Assembly: GCA_036939755.1 (NCBI GenBank)
Contig: JALLAZ010001431.1
Location: 1-17,226 of the forward strand
Direction of reading: 5' to 3'
Source of the DNA: Stephanodiscus triporus
Lineage: Eukaryota; Bacillariophyta; Thalassiosirophyceae; Thalassiosirales; Thalassiosiraceae
DNA: 17,226 bases
Of the stretch, positions 1 to 8,615 are shown in pieces; the first letter of the stretch is position 1, and each line of letters starts with the position of its first letter. Both the position numbers and the translations under genes were made by a program. Below the pieces are notes generated by a model that was not told the origin of the DNA, did no database searches, and saw only the letters and a program-made list of their open reading frames with translations.

Positions 1-591
1 TCATACCTATGTAGGAATACATACATCCATGTGGGTTCAACTACTGTCCCCAAACCTCGAAGATAATACCATACTATCCGTCCCGAATTATCATTCCCGA
101 ATACCCGTCCCGGGGGGATTTTTTGCCGGGATCGACCTCTACAAAAATGGTCATTTTGCTTGTGTATCGGCAAAAAATTCAAATACAGCCTTTCGGCTTT
201 TTTGGCAAATAATATACGAATCGCGATCGGTGCGAAGGCAGACACCGTCTTTTGTAAACAGTTTCGGCCTATCAAAATCGCTGCATTATTTAGTGACGGA
301 GCTTTTTTTCGGAATTATTCTGTCACTGCGTCTATCCCCTGAGGTCAAGTTTCCCGATGACCTCTATCTATGATTATTACTCACAAGGAAAGAAGAAAGA
401 AGTGTGTTGTTTTAGGATTAAGTGTTTTGCGATTCTGCGCAAACAGAACCACAATCATCATCTCTCTATGCGTTACTTTACACTGAAGGTGCGACATACG
501 TCATTCGATTTTTAATATTGAGATGGACGAAGAGCCGGATCCGAACATCTATTATATCCCTCATAGTACTCTACCCTCTAATCAATAAGGG
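1..591. other. Gene-free 5' flank upstream of the first gene
   Basis: No convincing gene is seen here. A frame from an ATG at 29 stays open for 114 codons but shows no recognisable motif, signal or domain. A perfect 7-bp inverted repeat (GAGGTCA at 341-347, TGACCTC at 358-364, 10-base loop) could form a small hairpin. A TGTGTATCGG followed by an A-run and CAGCCTT (about 161-195) resembles part of the diverged repeat near 14120-14150. The promoter of the gene starting at 592 presumably lies here, but no clear TATA box is seen. Confidence 0.4.
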
Positions 592-2208
592 ATGCACTTC
601 CTCCGGGCGACGACGATCCTGGCCATCGCGTTGTCGTGCCATCATCCCGTCGTCGTCCACTGCGTCAAGGACCTCGATCAGCTCGCGCTCCTCGGACACT
701 GCCAGAAGAGCGGGTGCAGGAATTCGCCGGACCGCGCGGGGGGGGAGGTGGACGCGGACGAGCCTGCCTCCTACGGCGTCCGCGGCGCGCGTCCACCCCC
801 GGCGTCCTCCTCGGCGGGGGTCGGCGGCTTAGGCGTCGGAGGCGCGAGGAAATACTCGATCGAGGAGAAGGCCGCGGCCCCGCCGCGGGAATATTCCGTC
901 AGGGCCTTCCTCGCCGAGCTGGCGTCGGTCTTCGGCCTTCTCATGCTCGCGTCGCACGTCAAGGACCACGGCGCCCTCCCGACCGTCGTCGGGGGGGTCG
1001 ATTGGGCCTGCCGCTCGGCGCGACGCGTACTCGACGCGGCCAGGGACGTCGCCCTGTCGTCGTTCGGGAATAGTAACGGCGGAGGCGGGAAGGGGGGGAG
1101 GAGGCTCCGGCAGCACGTCTCGACGGACTCGGCCGCGAGCCTGGGGAGCCTCGCCGACCTGATCAGCGCTGATTCCGACGATAACGGTCGACGAGGATCC
1201 GAGAACGCCGTGATGGGCGACGAGGGAGGGGAGGCCCTATCGAGGTCGTCCTCGGTATTGTCGATGGGATCCTCGGACTGCTACTCGGAGGCGTCGTCGT
1301 ACGACTCCGAGTCGTCGTGCGGGACGGGGGGATCAATGTCGAGCGCCGACGGGGCGGACGCGACCGATGTCTACGACGTATACGACACATCGCGCCGGGC
1401 GCCGAGGAGGGCGAGCTTGGACATGTCCGAGCTGCTTGGCGGCCGCGATAACGACGGAGGCGGGGGGGACCGGAGGAGGGACAGCGAGTATGACTCCATA
1501 ATATCCAAATTTTTGGGTTACCTGTCGCGCAGGAGCGGCCAGAAGAAGAAGAGGGATCCCCCCCAAAAGGAAAGCGTGCCGTCGTTGGAAGAAAATAGGC
1601 GTCGGAGATCGATCGATCGTCCGATGCTGCATCATCGAAGGAATGGGGGCGGCGGCGGCATCATGGGCGAATTGAGGGGAAAACGTCGCAGCACATTGGA
1701 CAACTTGCCATCCTCCGCCTCCGAACAACCCGCCACCCAATCGCACGCGCCGAGATCGGGAGGGTTGACTACCGCGGTCCCACTTCACCACGCACCGGCG
1801 TTCAATTACTTTCCAATTCGCAAAGAAAATGCCACGACGACGAACGAGGAGAGGCACGACGTCGCGCCCGAACCGTCGCATTGGCCGCGTCCTGGCGGGC
1901 ATCATGATGATAATCATCATCAACAACAACAACAGGAACAAAAACATCAGCAACAACAACAGCGGCCACAGCAACATCAACAACATGAATCGCCGAAGCA
2001 CGATGGAAGGCAAGACGATTTTAGCGTCGAAAGTTTTCATCCTCATCATCGTCATCTCGATTCTAGCGTTAGCAAAAATCAGACTATTACTTTGCAAGAC
2101 CTTCTGGGCAAGGGGCATTCGTCGTCATCGTCGGTGGCGACGGCGGCTGATTGTGGTAAGTCGGTCGCGGACAGCATGACGGAGATAAATTTATCTAGCA
2201 TAGCATAG
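592..2208 (+). CDS. Unrecognised protein with signal peptide, possible TM segment and low-complexity Ser/Arg/Gln-rich body
   Basis: A 538-codon frame starts at an ATG preceded by an in-frame TAA at 586-588. Residues 1-24 look like a signal peptide (basic Arg5, then a hydrophobic TTILAIALS core). Residues 104-121 are hydrophobic and could be a membrane segment. The rest is mostly low complexity: Gly/Ser/Asp-rich at 160-300, basic at 311-370, and His/Gln-rich at 437-465. Between residues 200 and 368 the basophilic-kinase pattern RRx[S/T] recurs five times (RRGS, RRAS, RRDS, RRRS, RRST), three of them followed by [L/I]D. I recognise no family and infer no function. Third-position GC is high early and lower towards the 3' end. 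The last codons could be replaced by splicing, since GTAAGT lies at 2156. The protein is probably membrane-anchored or secreted and phosphorylated, but this is inference. Confidence 0.7.
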   Translation: MHFLRATTILAIALSCHHPVVVHCVKDLDQLALLGHCQKSGCRNSPDRAGGEVDADEPASYGVRGARPPPASSSAGVGGLGVGGARKYSIEEKAAAPPREYSVRAFLAELASVFGLLMLASHVKDHGALPTVVGGVDWACRSARRVLDAARDVALSSFGNSNGGGGKGGRRLRQHVSTDSAASLGSLADLISADSDDNGRRGSENAVMGDEGGEALSRSSSVLSMGSSDCYSEASSYDSESSCGTGGSMSSADGADATDVYDVYDTSRRAPRRASLDMSELLGGRDNDGGGGDRRRDSEYDSIISKFLGYLSRRSGQKKKRDPPQKESVPSLEENRRRRSIDRPMLHHRRNGGGGGIMGELRGKRRSTLDNLPSSASEQPATQSHAPRSGGLTTAVPLHHAPAFNYFPIRKENATTTNEERHDVAPEPSHWPRPGGHHDDNHHQQQQQEQKHQQQQQRPQQHQQHESPKHDGRQDDFSVESFHPHHRHLDSSVSKNQTITLQDLLGKGHSSSSSVATAADCGKSVADSMTEINLSSIA

Positions 2209-2633
2209 CCAGTAGTAATCGGGGATATTGTACTTAATGCATTTCATAATAGGTGGTTATTATTACTCATAGTGTTCCGTGATGTTCTTGGCAGGCCTAA
2301 CCCTCATTCTTCAATCATCATCATGTATCTAATTCCCAGAAAAATGTTGTAGATCACCAAATGTCACCTTGTAATCCTCGGGCGCTAGAGTCGGGTTTGT
2401 GGTCTTAAAGAATTCGCTGTTTTTTTTTTTCAGCCAAGTCATATTTTTCCGGGCTCAAGACCAAAAATCTACAAATAAATACATATGGATCGGAACTAAA
2501 ATATCTCTTCCATAGCTTATTTATCGTGAGCCGGCACGGGCTTGCCTGCCTCCATCACATCCCATTCTCTCTCTTCCTCATCCACCAGATCAGCGCCTCG
2601 ATTCCATGAGGCGCGTATTCATATCCCTTTTAC
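2209..2633. other. Convergent 3' intergenic region
   Basis: This 425-bp stretch separates the stop of the + strand gene (2208) from the stop of the - strand IWS1 gene (2634), so it should hold both 3' UTRs. It is AT-rich. The tract T(12)CAG at about 2420-2433 reads like a strong 3' splice site on the + strand and could pair with the GTAAGT at 2156 in the upstream gene. No separate gene is seen. Confidence 0.5.
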
Positions 2634-4544
2634 TCACTTCACCGCTCGTCCCTCGATGCTAATGTTGGCGCTCCTATGGGTGGCCTTATTGACCTTTTTG
2701 CTCTTTGCCTCCATCCTCTTCGAAAGCTCCACCCTCCTCTCGTCGACGACTGTTCCACCCCCCCCGGCCGCCTTCTTCCCAACAACGAGATTGCGACTGT
2801 CGGACACGTTCCCCCTCCTGCTCTCGGGACGGACGGAATACTGAAATCCCTTCGAGAACGGTATGCGCACGCGGTTGTTCCCGATGTCGCGCGCCGCCGC
2901 GTCTCCCCCCCTGGAGATGATGCGCTCGAGGTCGTCCTCGGTCCTGCCCCGACCCGTCGACGACGACGACGACGCGACGGCGGCGGGAGACCGTTCGCCG
3001 TAGGGGGAGCCCGACGCCGGACGGCGACGGAGCCGTTCCTCCTCCTCCCTCCTAGTCTCGAGGTGACGCGCGCGCGCAATCCCCACCAGCGATCCCGGAT
3101 CGCTGAACCCCCCCCGCGCCGCCTGGGCCTCCTCCAGGTCGCGGAGGTTGCCGCTCTTCTGGAATATCGGGCGCGACCACTGCTCTATCATGCCCTTCAG
3201 GATCTTCTTCATCTCGGGAGTTTCGGACTTGTGCACGTACAGGGCCATGACGACCCTGCCGAACCCCGAACGCTTGAGGTCGGAGGAGGTTATCCCCACG
3301 CCCTCGCCCGTCATCGTGGATATCACCTCCATCAGCCTGCGACGGAGTGTGATGTTTCCCAACGTTCCGTCGGGCAGGGGCTGGACCCACCGTTTGCACA
3401 CTGCAAGGAGGTCGTTGTCGAGTAGCACACGCACCATGCTCGGACCGTCCTTACCCTCAGGATTCTTACGAACGAGCATGTCCGTGACCTCCTGCAGCAT
3501 GGCGAGCTTCCTGAGGGCCGGACGCTTCGCCGCGATGGACTTGTCGTCGGCGTCGGCGGCCTCCGTCATCCTCCTGAGGAAGGCGGATCCCTCCTCCTCG
3601 ACCTCTGCCAATCCCGGCGCCTTCTTCTTCGTCTTCTGCATCCCCCTGACCGCCGCCTTGAGTGCGTTCGTGGCGTTGACGGCGCCCCCTACCCCCCCCT
3701 CCTCGTCGTCGCTGAGCGATATCTTGTCGAGTCCGGCCATCCCCCCCCCCGACGACGACGACTTCTTCCCCCCGACGGACGACCTCTTCTTCTTCCTATC
3801 CTCCTCCTCGTCCGAGTCGTACCCGTCGGGACGCTCGTCGTCGAAGTGCTGCTCGGCGTACAGCTCCTTCTTGGCGTCGTCGTCGTCGTCGTCGTCGTCG
3901 ATGAAGTCGTCGTCCTCCTTGGTGCGCACGTATGTCGCCGAGTTCGCCGATTCGTACGAGTCCCCGGATCGGTAGCCATCCCCCTCCTTTCTCCCGCCCT
4001 CGTCCTTCTTCTTGTTCCCGTCGGACTTGGACCGCTTCTTCCTCGGCTCCCTCCCGGACCCGGCCTCCCCCCCCTTCTCGGCGCGCTTCCTGGCCAGCGC
4101 CTCCATCCGCTCCTTCATGCTGCGCGTGTCCTTTTTGGCGGCGGTCGTCTCGTTACCGTCGCCGCTCGACGGGAAGGAGGCCCTGCCCTTCTTCGCGGCG
4201 CCGACCTTCCTTTTCTTCCCGAGCTTCTTCTTCCCCTTCTTACCTCTCGAGCCCTTCCCCCCCCCGCCGTCGTCGTCGTCGTCGTCGTCGCTCGAGGAAT
4301 CGAAGAGGCCGGCGGCATCGTCGTCGTCGTCCTCCTCATCTTCGTCGTCGTCCGCGTCAGCGTCGGGAACGTCCTCCTCCTCCTTCTTCTTCATCTTCTT
4401 GGAGGAGGAGGAGGAGGAGGCGGACCCCCCCTTCTTGCGCGCGATCGGCTGGGGCTGCTGGGATTTGGCCGCGGCGATCAGGGTGTCCGTGTCGCCGTCG
4501 GAGGACGAGTCGCCGAAGAGGTCCTTTTCGTCGTCGCCGCCCAT
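2634..4544 (-). CDS. IWS1: IWS1/Spn1-like transcription elongation factor
   Basis: Family knowledge: IWS1/Spn1 binds Spt6 and elongating RNA polymerase II in the nucleus and links transcription to chromatin and mRNA processing. The TFIIS N-terminal-like (TND/Spn1) core lies at residues about 340-469 and carries signature pieces VCKRWVQPLPDG, LKRSGFGRVVMALY and IEQWSRPIF. A C-terminal RVRIPFSKGFQYSVRP (558-573) matches the end of the family. The first 320 residues are acidic/Ser/Lys-rich, typical of the disordered IWS1 N-terminus, with two LF-x-x-S-S acidic motifs (residues 9-16 and 80-89), Asp runs and nuclear-localisation-like Lys/Arg clusters. The start chosen is the ATG at 4544-4542, giving 636 aa with an acidic N-terminus at once (MGGDDEKDLFG). 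The frame extends 6 codons further, but only from TTG. There is no intron. It converges with the upstream gene and diverges from the PAP gene. Confidence 0.93.
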   Translation of the reverse strand: MGGDDEKDLFGDSSSDGDTDTLIAAAKSQQPQPIARKKGGSASSSSSSKKMKKKEEEDVPDADADDDEDEEDDDDDAAGLFDSSSDDDDDDDGGGGKGSRGKKGKKKLGKKRKVGAAKKGRASFPSSGDGNETTAAKKDTRSMKERMEALARKRAEKGGEAGSGREPRKKRSKSDGNKKKDEGGRKEGDGYRSGDSYESANSATYVRTKEDDDFIDDDDDDDDAKKELYAEQHFDDERPDGYDSDEEEDRKKKRSSVGGKKSSSSGGGMAGLDKISLSDDEEGGVGGAVNATNALKAAVRGMQKTKKKAPGLAEVEEEGSAFLRRMTEAADADDKSIAAKRPALRKLAMLQEVTDMLVRKNPEGKDGPSMVRVLLDNDLLAVCKRWVQPLPDGTLGNITLRRRLMEVISTMTGEGVGITSSDLKRSGFGRVVMALYVHKSETPEMKKILKGMIEQWSRPIFQKSGNLRDLEEAQAARGGFSDPGSLVGIARARHLETRREEEERLRRRPASGSPYGERSPAAVASSSSSTGRGRTEDDLERIISRGGDAAARDIGNNRVRIPFSKGFQYSVRPESRRGNVSDSRNLVVGKKAAGGGGTVVDERRVELSKRMEAKSKKVNKATHRSANISIEGRAVK

Positions 4545-4640
4545 GATTTCTATCGGTCCCAAAGGAAAACGGAGCAGCGTTGAGGGGCGCGCGGTGAAGG
4601 AGGAGCGAGTGTGTTTGTGTTTTTGTGACTTTTTGTGACC

Positions 4641-4709
4641 CCTGCAGACTCCAACCGAGCTCCTCCCACCCCTCAGCCTGCAGACTCCAACCGAGCTCCT
4701 CCGACCCCT
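4641..4709. repeat. Two-copy 33-bp direct tandem repeat
   Basis: The unit begins CCTGCAGACTCCAACCGAGC and occurs at 4641-4673 and 4677-4709, with a 3-base spacer (36-bp period) and one C/G mismatch. It lies about 100-165 bp upstream of the IWS1 start, inside its likely promoter or 5' UTR. The near-identity suggests a recent duplication. Confidence 0.9.
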
Positions 4710-4716
4710 AAGTGAT

Positions 4717-4738
4717 CCTTGGGCTCATAGGCCCAAGG
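4717..4738. repeat. Perfect 8-bp-stem hairpin
   Basis: CCTTGGGC (4717-4724) and GCCCAAGG (4731-4738) are exact reverse complements around a 6-base loop TCATAG. It follows directly on the 33-bp tandem repeat, upstream of IWS1. Function is unknown. Confidence 0.75.
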
Positions 4739-4758
4739 CGGAAAGTCTAACGAAGTTG

Positions 4759-4814
4759 GAAGCTTTCGCGGGAGATGGTCGCTTGTCGTGGTCGCTAGCG
4801 ACCGAAAGCGCTTC
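4759..4814. repeat. Imperfect long inverted repeat with a 14-bp palindrome inside
   Basis: GGAAGCTTTCG at 4758-4768 pairs with CGAAAGCGCTTCC at 4803-4815, apart from two unpaired bases. Inside lies a perfect palindrome GGTCGCTAGCGACC (4790-4803). A further stem (ATGCTCT/AGAGCAT, about 4857-4872) follows. The run of structures could be a MITE remnant or a structured 5' UTR; nothing in the sequence decides between these. Confidence 0.6.
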
Positions 4815-5132
4815 CTGCCGCCTATCGAAAGGACACGGTTACGGAGCTTCGCCACCATGCTCTCAAGAGCATCATGAAGTGGCATGGTCTACGGATATGT
4901 TTTTATGGTCTTCCTTCCCGGGGAGGAATGGGAGGGAGATTTATTTAGTACAGAGTCCTGCGTGAGGCACTTCCTGTAAGTTTGCCGTCAGTCTCGTTCG
5001 CATCTCTATGATGTTGTTGTATCTTGCTTGTATCTTCGTATCTTATTATTTTTTTGTGTGGGAGGAAAGAGAGCTAGATAGCTTAAGTACATTACCTCTA
5101 TTTTTTGTTTTTTTATCTCTAGCCAAGACACC

Positions 5133-6109
5133 ATGCAACATCTGGCTATCGCCCTGATCTTCTTTGTCGTCATCAACAGCGGTGACGTTGCGCATTCGTT
5201 CACCCTAGCGCTACCCTCGCGGCGGGCGGCGCTTCCGTCTCGGCCTCTGCGCCTCTCCATGCCAGACGTTTCATATCCCTCCGACTATGACGCGGACGCC
5301 CTCGAATCCGACAAGAAGAGAGTGTCCGTCGATACCGACGAGGACGACGCCGCGATCCGCGACGAATTGAAGCGCGAGCTCATACTCCTGGCGTCGGTCA
5401 CCAACCGCGGCACGTGCGCCTCGACCGAGGAGAACAACCTCGTCGTGGACCTCGTCGCACAGCTGGAGGCGCTCAACCCGACGGTCGACCCGGCCCTCAA
5501 CAGTCAGGGGGATTGGGAGCTCTGTTACTCCTCCACGCAATCGTTCCGATCCTCCCCCTTCTTCCTGGCCATTCGCGCATTTTTGGGAGACAACAATAAG
5601 GCGATGGCCGATACTGCGTTCACCATACATGACAGGTAAGCGAATTTTCGTCCTCGAGTGACTCCTCGCGCTGTAACCGTTCTTACTTTGCACCGTCCTC
5701 CGTCCTCGAACCTTCTCGTAGGGCCACAACTGCATCACGGGTGGGGAAAGTCCGTCAAATCATTGATAAGAATAACAGTGAGCTAGTGAGCGAATATGAT
5801 TTGAGCGTTGGTCTTATTCCGGGTTTGCCGTTCAGGGTGAAGGGTACGGTGGTAACAAGTGCCGAGTTAACCACCATCGCTCCGGAGACGTGGGAGATGA
5901 CGGTGAGGGGTACCAAGGTGAACGGGTCGAACGTGCCTTTTCTGGATCAGTATTTGGATGATAATGCTGTGGAGATACCCGTCGGAGAAGCCTTTAAGGC
6001 AATCGGTGGGAGCATCCCCACCGCAGTTTTAAAGACATTCTACGTCGACGAGGGTATGCGCATAACGAGGGATATCGATGACAACTTTTTCGTGTTTACG
6101 AGGGCGTAG
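5133..6109 (+). CDS. Plastid-targeted PAP/fibrillin-family protein (two exons)
   Basis: The gene is join(5133-5635, 5722-6109), 296 aa. Fibrillins/plastid lipid-associated proteins coat plastoglobules and thylakoids and bind lipids. The N-terminus is a signal peptide (residues 1-22) followed directly by Phe23 in [12 protein letters not shown], then an S/R/A/P-rich stretch without acidic residues to about 42. This is the bipartite targeting pattern of stramenopile secondary plastids. The PAP domain starts near 81: [12 protein letters not shown], then [22 protein letters not shown] (119-134), [12 protein letters not shown], and the closing [18 protein letters not shown] (279-296), whose ending resembles the family's usual C-terminus. 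The intron splits an Arg codon (AG|G), and the reading frame runs on exactly across it. Exon 1 uses mostly G/C third positions and exon 2 clearly fewer. Its stop lies 59 bp from that of the convergent transporter gene. No substrate can be inferred. Confidence 0.93.
5636..5721 (+). other. 86-bp spliceosomal intron in the PAP gene
   Basis: The donor is CAG|GTAAGC at 5636 and the acceptor CTCGTAG|G at 5721. Removing these 86 bases restores a continuous PAP-domain frame (phase 2). Unspliced, the exon 1 frame hits the TAA at 5638-5640. Confidence 0.93.
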
Positions 6110-6168
6110 CAGATAATTAGACTCCAGTGTCTGTTGTGATAAGCAATTTTTGTCGTCTTTTTACCTAC

Positions 6169-7899
6169 CTAGTCCTTCTTACCGAAAAAGCTGTTATAGC
6201 AAGCATTGAGAGTCGATATTACCATAAGAGGTGCGAAGACCAATACCATCATCCAAGCAACAGCTCTCGACATCATCCACTTTCTAAAACCAATCCCGCC
6301 ATCCTGATAATCGTTAAATCTGTTCCTTCTAGAAAGCTTGAGGTAAGCACCACAAGGAATCAAGAAGGCCAACATGATGCTAAAGCTACTACCAACAAGA
6401 TCCCAAACAACATCAATGCTTTGGACTAAACAAGCAAGACTGGCAGCAGACCAAAAGACAGCAAATGCTACAATTTTTCTAACGGCCGTGTTCTCTGCAT
6501 CTCCCCCACCCACCTGAATCTGCCTAGATGATACTGAAATGCTATCAAAATATTCATACGAGTAAGATTGTTCAGCGAGATCATCTTGAATTATTCCAGC
6601 CGCAGATCGACTTTCCAACACCAACAGGGGCTCCTCCATATCTCCCGCCGTGGAAAACTCCAGTGGCTCGAACTCGACAGTTGTCAGTGGGTCCGAAATT
6701 GCTATATCCCGAGGGATAGCTGATTCATCAAGGGTTGAACTTTGTAGGAACCTCTGTTGGTTGTTTGGATTGGCTTGGAGGTATCGTCTACCAAACCCAC
6801 TCTGTACTAATGATCGTACTAAGATGTCTCTTGGAGGTATTATCAACATAGGAAATGCTAATGTGATTGTCACGGCCAGGCAAAGTCGACCCAGTAATAA
6901 AAGCGGATCGTCCTCATTGAAATCCAACAAGATATTTCCCTGCACTGTTCCAGAAGACGTGCATTTTATGAACAAACTGCCAGTGAATCCAATGACGTAA
7001 TAAAACAGCGTCGCTGGCCAGATGGAAGTGCGGACCCAATGTGTCACACGGTCAGATGTTGGACACATCAATTCATTGTGGATTGGTAACACATTGAAAT
7101 GGCATACGAACGATGATATGAAGAGAGGAATGGCATCCAATAAGTGCTTCATTGATAATGGAAACGCCCGCATGTTGCCATCACTTGAATTGGCATCAAC
7201 CTCATTTTCTAGTACACCCGTTTGGCACTCAATCGAACGATACGCAACGCACAGCCCTACAGTAATCACAGACGCCATCGATGCTGCTCCCACATCTTTC
7301 AAAGATGTGAGGTTCTTCCATGTTGTCAATGGGCTGGTGAACAATACTACAATCAACATCGCCGAATTCCTTGCCAATGTGGGGCCTCCGCCCACACCCT
7401 CCGCAGGCTTCACTACTGCATCTACAATCGGCTCGAGCATGTCCCGTAAGAGAACTGCGTACCCAACCGTGGCAAAGAAACAGCATGAACAAATCAGTGC
7501 CATGGAGAATATTCGCGCCTTGCGACCAAAGGCTTGACTTGCAACATTTTCGTAGGTGGCGATGCCTTTTCTGTTGTTAATGATATCACTTCGACGAGAC
7601 GCCACTGTCAAACGAGCATCGTCGTCGTTGCTGCTGGCTCCGAGCTCTACACTGGCATTCGAATAAACGCCCGCCTTCACCAAGAATAAAATAGATTGCT
7701 GCGCAAGCACACTAATCACTACCAACAGAATAGGAGCGACTAGAAGGTTCCCCGTTTGGTGGAACGCCAGTGGCAGACTTAGACATCCTCCCCCCACCAT
7801 TGATGAGAGGAGATTGAACCGAGCAGACGAGATGGTTCCCTGACGCTTGTTTTCGTTTCCATCATTGTTGATTGGAGTGTCGCCATCTTGACGAGACAT
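6169..7899 (-). CDS. AAAP-family (SLC38-like) amino-acid transporter
   Basis: This is a 576-aa polytopic membrane protein of the amino acid/auxin permease family, which moves amino acids, usually with H+ or Na+. The TM1 signature SSMVGGGCLSLPLAFHQTGN (residues 32-51) and the TM6 motif FVCHFNVLPIHNEL (264-277) are diagnostic of the SLC38/vacuolar AVT-like branch. I count 11 hydrophobic segments, at about 30-49, 52-74, 130-152, 179-196, 203-221, 252-272, 291-312, 333-355, 473-492, 497-520 and 542-563. Two loops are longer than usual: residues 80-118 between TM2 and TM3, and a 110-residue acidic/Ser-rich loop (361-470) between TM8 and TM9. The start is the ATG at 7899-7897; a 13-codon extension begins only with TTG. 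Its codon use is much more A/T-ending than that of the neighbouring genes. Substrate and membrane (plasma or vacuolar) cannot be told from the sequence. Confidence 0.92.
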   Translation of the reverse strand: MSRQDGDTPINNDGNENKRQGTISSARFNLLSSMVGGGCLSLPLAFHQTGNLLVAPILLVVISVLAQQSILFLVKAGVYSNASVELGASSNDDDARLTVASRRSDIINNRKGIATYENVASQAFGRKARIFSMALICSCCFFATVGYAVLLRDMLEPIVDAVVKPAEGVGGGPTLARNSAMLIVVLFTSPLTTWKNLTSLKDVGAASMASVITVGLCVAYRSIECQTGVLENEVDANSSDGNMRAFPLSMKHLLDAIPLFISSFVCHFNVLPIHNELMCPTSDRVTHWVRTSIWPATLFYYVIGFTGSLFIKCTSSGTVQGNILLDFNEDDPLLLLGRLCLAVTITLAFPMLIIPPRDILVRSLVQSGFGRRYLQANPNNQQRFLQSSTLDESAIPRDIAISDPLTTVEFEPLEFSTAGDMEEPLLVLESRSAAGIIQDDLAEQSYSYEYFDSISVSSRQIQVGGGDAENTAVRKIVAFAVFWSAASLACLVQSIDVVWDLVGSSFSIMLAFLIPCGAYLKLSRRNRFNDYQDGGIGFRKWMMSRAVAWMMVLVFAPLMVISTLNACYNSFFGKKD

Positions 7900-8194
7900 G
7901 TTCGAAAGGAGTTCTCCTTGCGGCGGCGACGAGGTCAAATAATTTTTGAGAAACCCATGAATCTACAATTGGGATCCACCATAGATGGGAGTACTAAGTA
8001 TTGTACGTATGTACGATACGTACTCTAGTACACCATATGAGATTAACCCCTCTCTATTGTGAGGCACCCCCTTTTCTAACACTTTTTTTGGAAAAACAAC
8101 AGCCCTTAGTGAATCGGTGTTAAATCTTTTATAGCTCATTCTAATACCCCCAACGAGTGTCCAGTTGTATCAAGCAGCCCCTTCCGATTTGGTC

Positions 8195-8201
8195 GATATA
8201 A
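8195..8201 (+). promoter_or_regulatory. Possible TATA box
   Basis: GATATAAGA lies about 190 bp upstream of the ATG at 8390. It could serve the small candidate gene there. Position and sequence are the only evidence. Confidence 0.25.
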
Positions 8202-8389
8202 GACACCCCTATCTTCGGACGAAGTCTTCCTGCCTAACTTTAAGACAGCGCGTACCAAACCCGAAACCCGATTAAAAGCAAAAAAAACATCGCGCGTGTG
8301 TTAGATCGACAATATCTCGTAAATCTACACACAAACCCTTGCCTCACATTGACATTTAATCCTCCCTAACATGTCAGGAAGGGGTGGGC

Positions 8390-8560
8390 ATGAGGAGAAC
8401 CGCATCGAGCGCGCTGTCGCGCACGTATTGCCGTGCCCACATCACCCCCATCGACGCCAACGACGCCCGGCAGTATGCGCTCGACGAGATTGATGGGGGA
8501 GAAGCTAAAGCCAAAGCTCATCAGGAAGAGCTCCCAAGCGATGCAACAATCAACCGATGA
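8390..8560 (+). CDS. Candidate small protein (56 aa) with mitochondrial-like presequence
   Basis: An ATG at 8390 opens a 56-codon frame ending in TGA at 8558-8560. The first 17 residues (MRRTASSALSRTYCRAH) are rich in Arg, Ser and Ala with no acidic residue, like a mitochondrial presequence. The rest is hydrophilic and acidic (TPIDANDARQYALDEIDGG and on). From about codon 5 to 33 nearly every third base is G or C, as in the confident genes nearby and unlike the surrounding AT-rich DNA. I recognise no family. It may be a complete small protein, the first exon of a longer gene, or a captured gene fragment. No obvious splice donor is seen before the stop. Confidence 0.4.
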   Translation: MRRTASSALSRTYCRAHITPIDANDARQYALDEIDGGEAKAKAHQEELPSDATINR

Positions 8561-8615
8561 TGATGACACAGGAGGACGCGACAGACAGTGGTGGGTCAAG
8601 CAAGGGAGGTGAGGA

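Larger units (their letters stand above)
4545..5132. promoter_or_regulatory. Divergent promoter region between IWS1 and the PAP gene
   Basis: This 588-bp region lies between two divergent start codons and must hold both promoters and 5' UTRs. It is full of small repeats and inverted repeats, listed separately. Just upstream of the PAP start, TTTTTTGTTTTTTTATCTCTAG (5100-5121) looks like a polypyrimidine tract and 3' splice site, so a 5' UTR intron is possible. The motif GTATCTT occurs three times at about 5019-5043. I see no convincing TATA box. Confidence 0.5.

Noticed and set aside
498..503. ACGTCA, like a CO2/cAMP-responsive bZIP site known from diatom promoters
   Set aside because: It is a single 6-base match with no second copy, so not distinguishable from chance.
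1333..2118. 261-codon minus-strand frame opposite the first gene
   Set aside because: It is the complement of Gln/His/Asp-rich codons (runs of Leu/Met), has no domain, and the plus frame has a better start and signal peptide.
2676..4638. Several long plus-strand frames (up to 275 codons) opposite IWS1
   Set aside because: They are produced by the GTC/CTC-type codon repeats complementary to Asp/Glu/Lys/Ser codons; they are low complexity, lack domains, and IWS1 on the other strand is certain.
8371..8493. ATGTCAGGAAGGGGT, which reads MSGRG like histone H4/H2A
   Set aside because: The frame stops after 40 codons and nothing after the fifth residue resembles a histone; the overlapping frame from 8390 has better codon bias.
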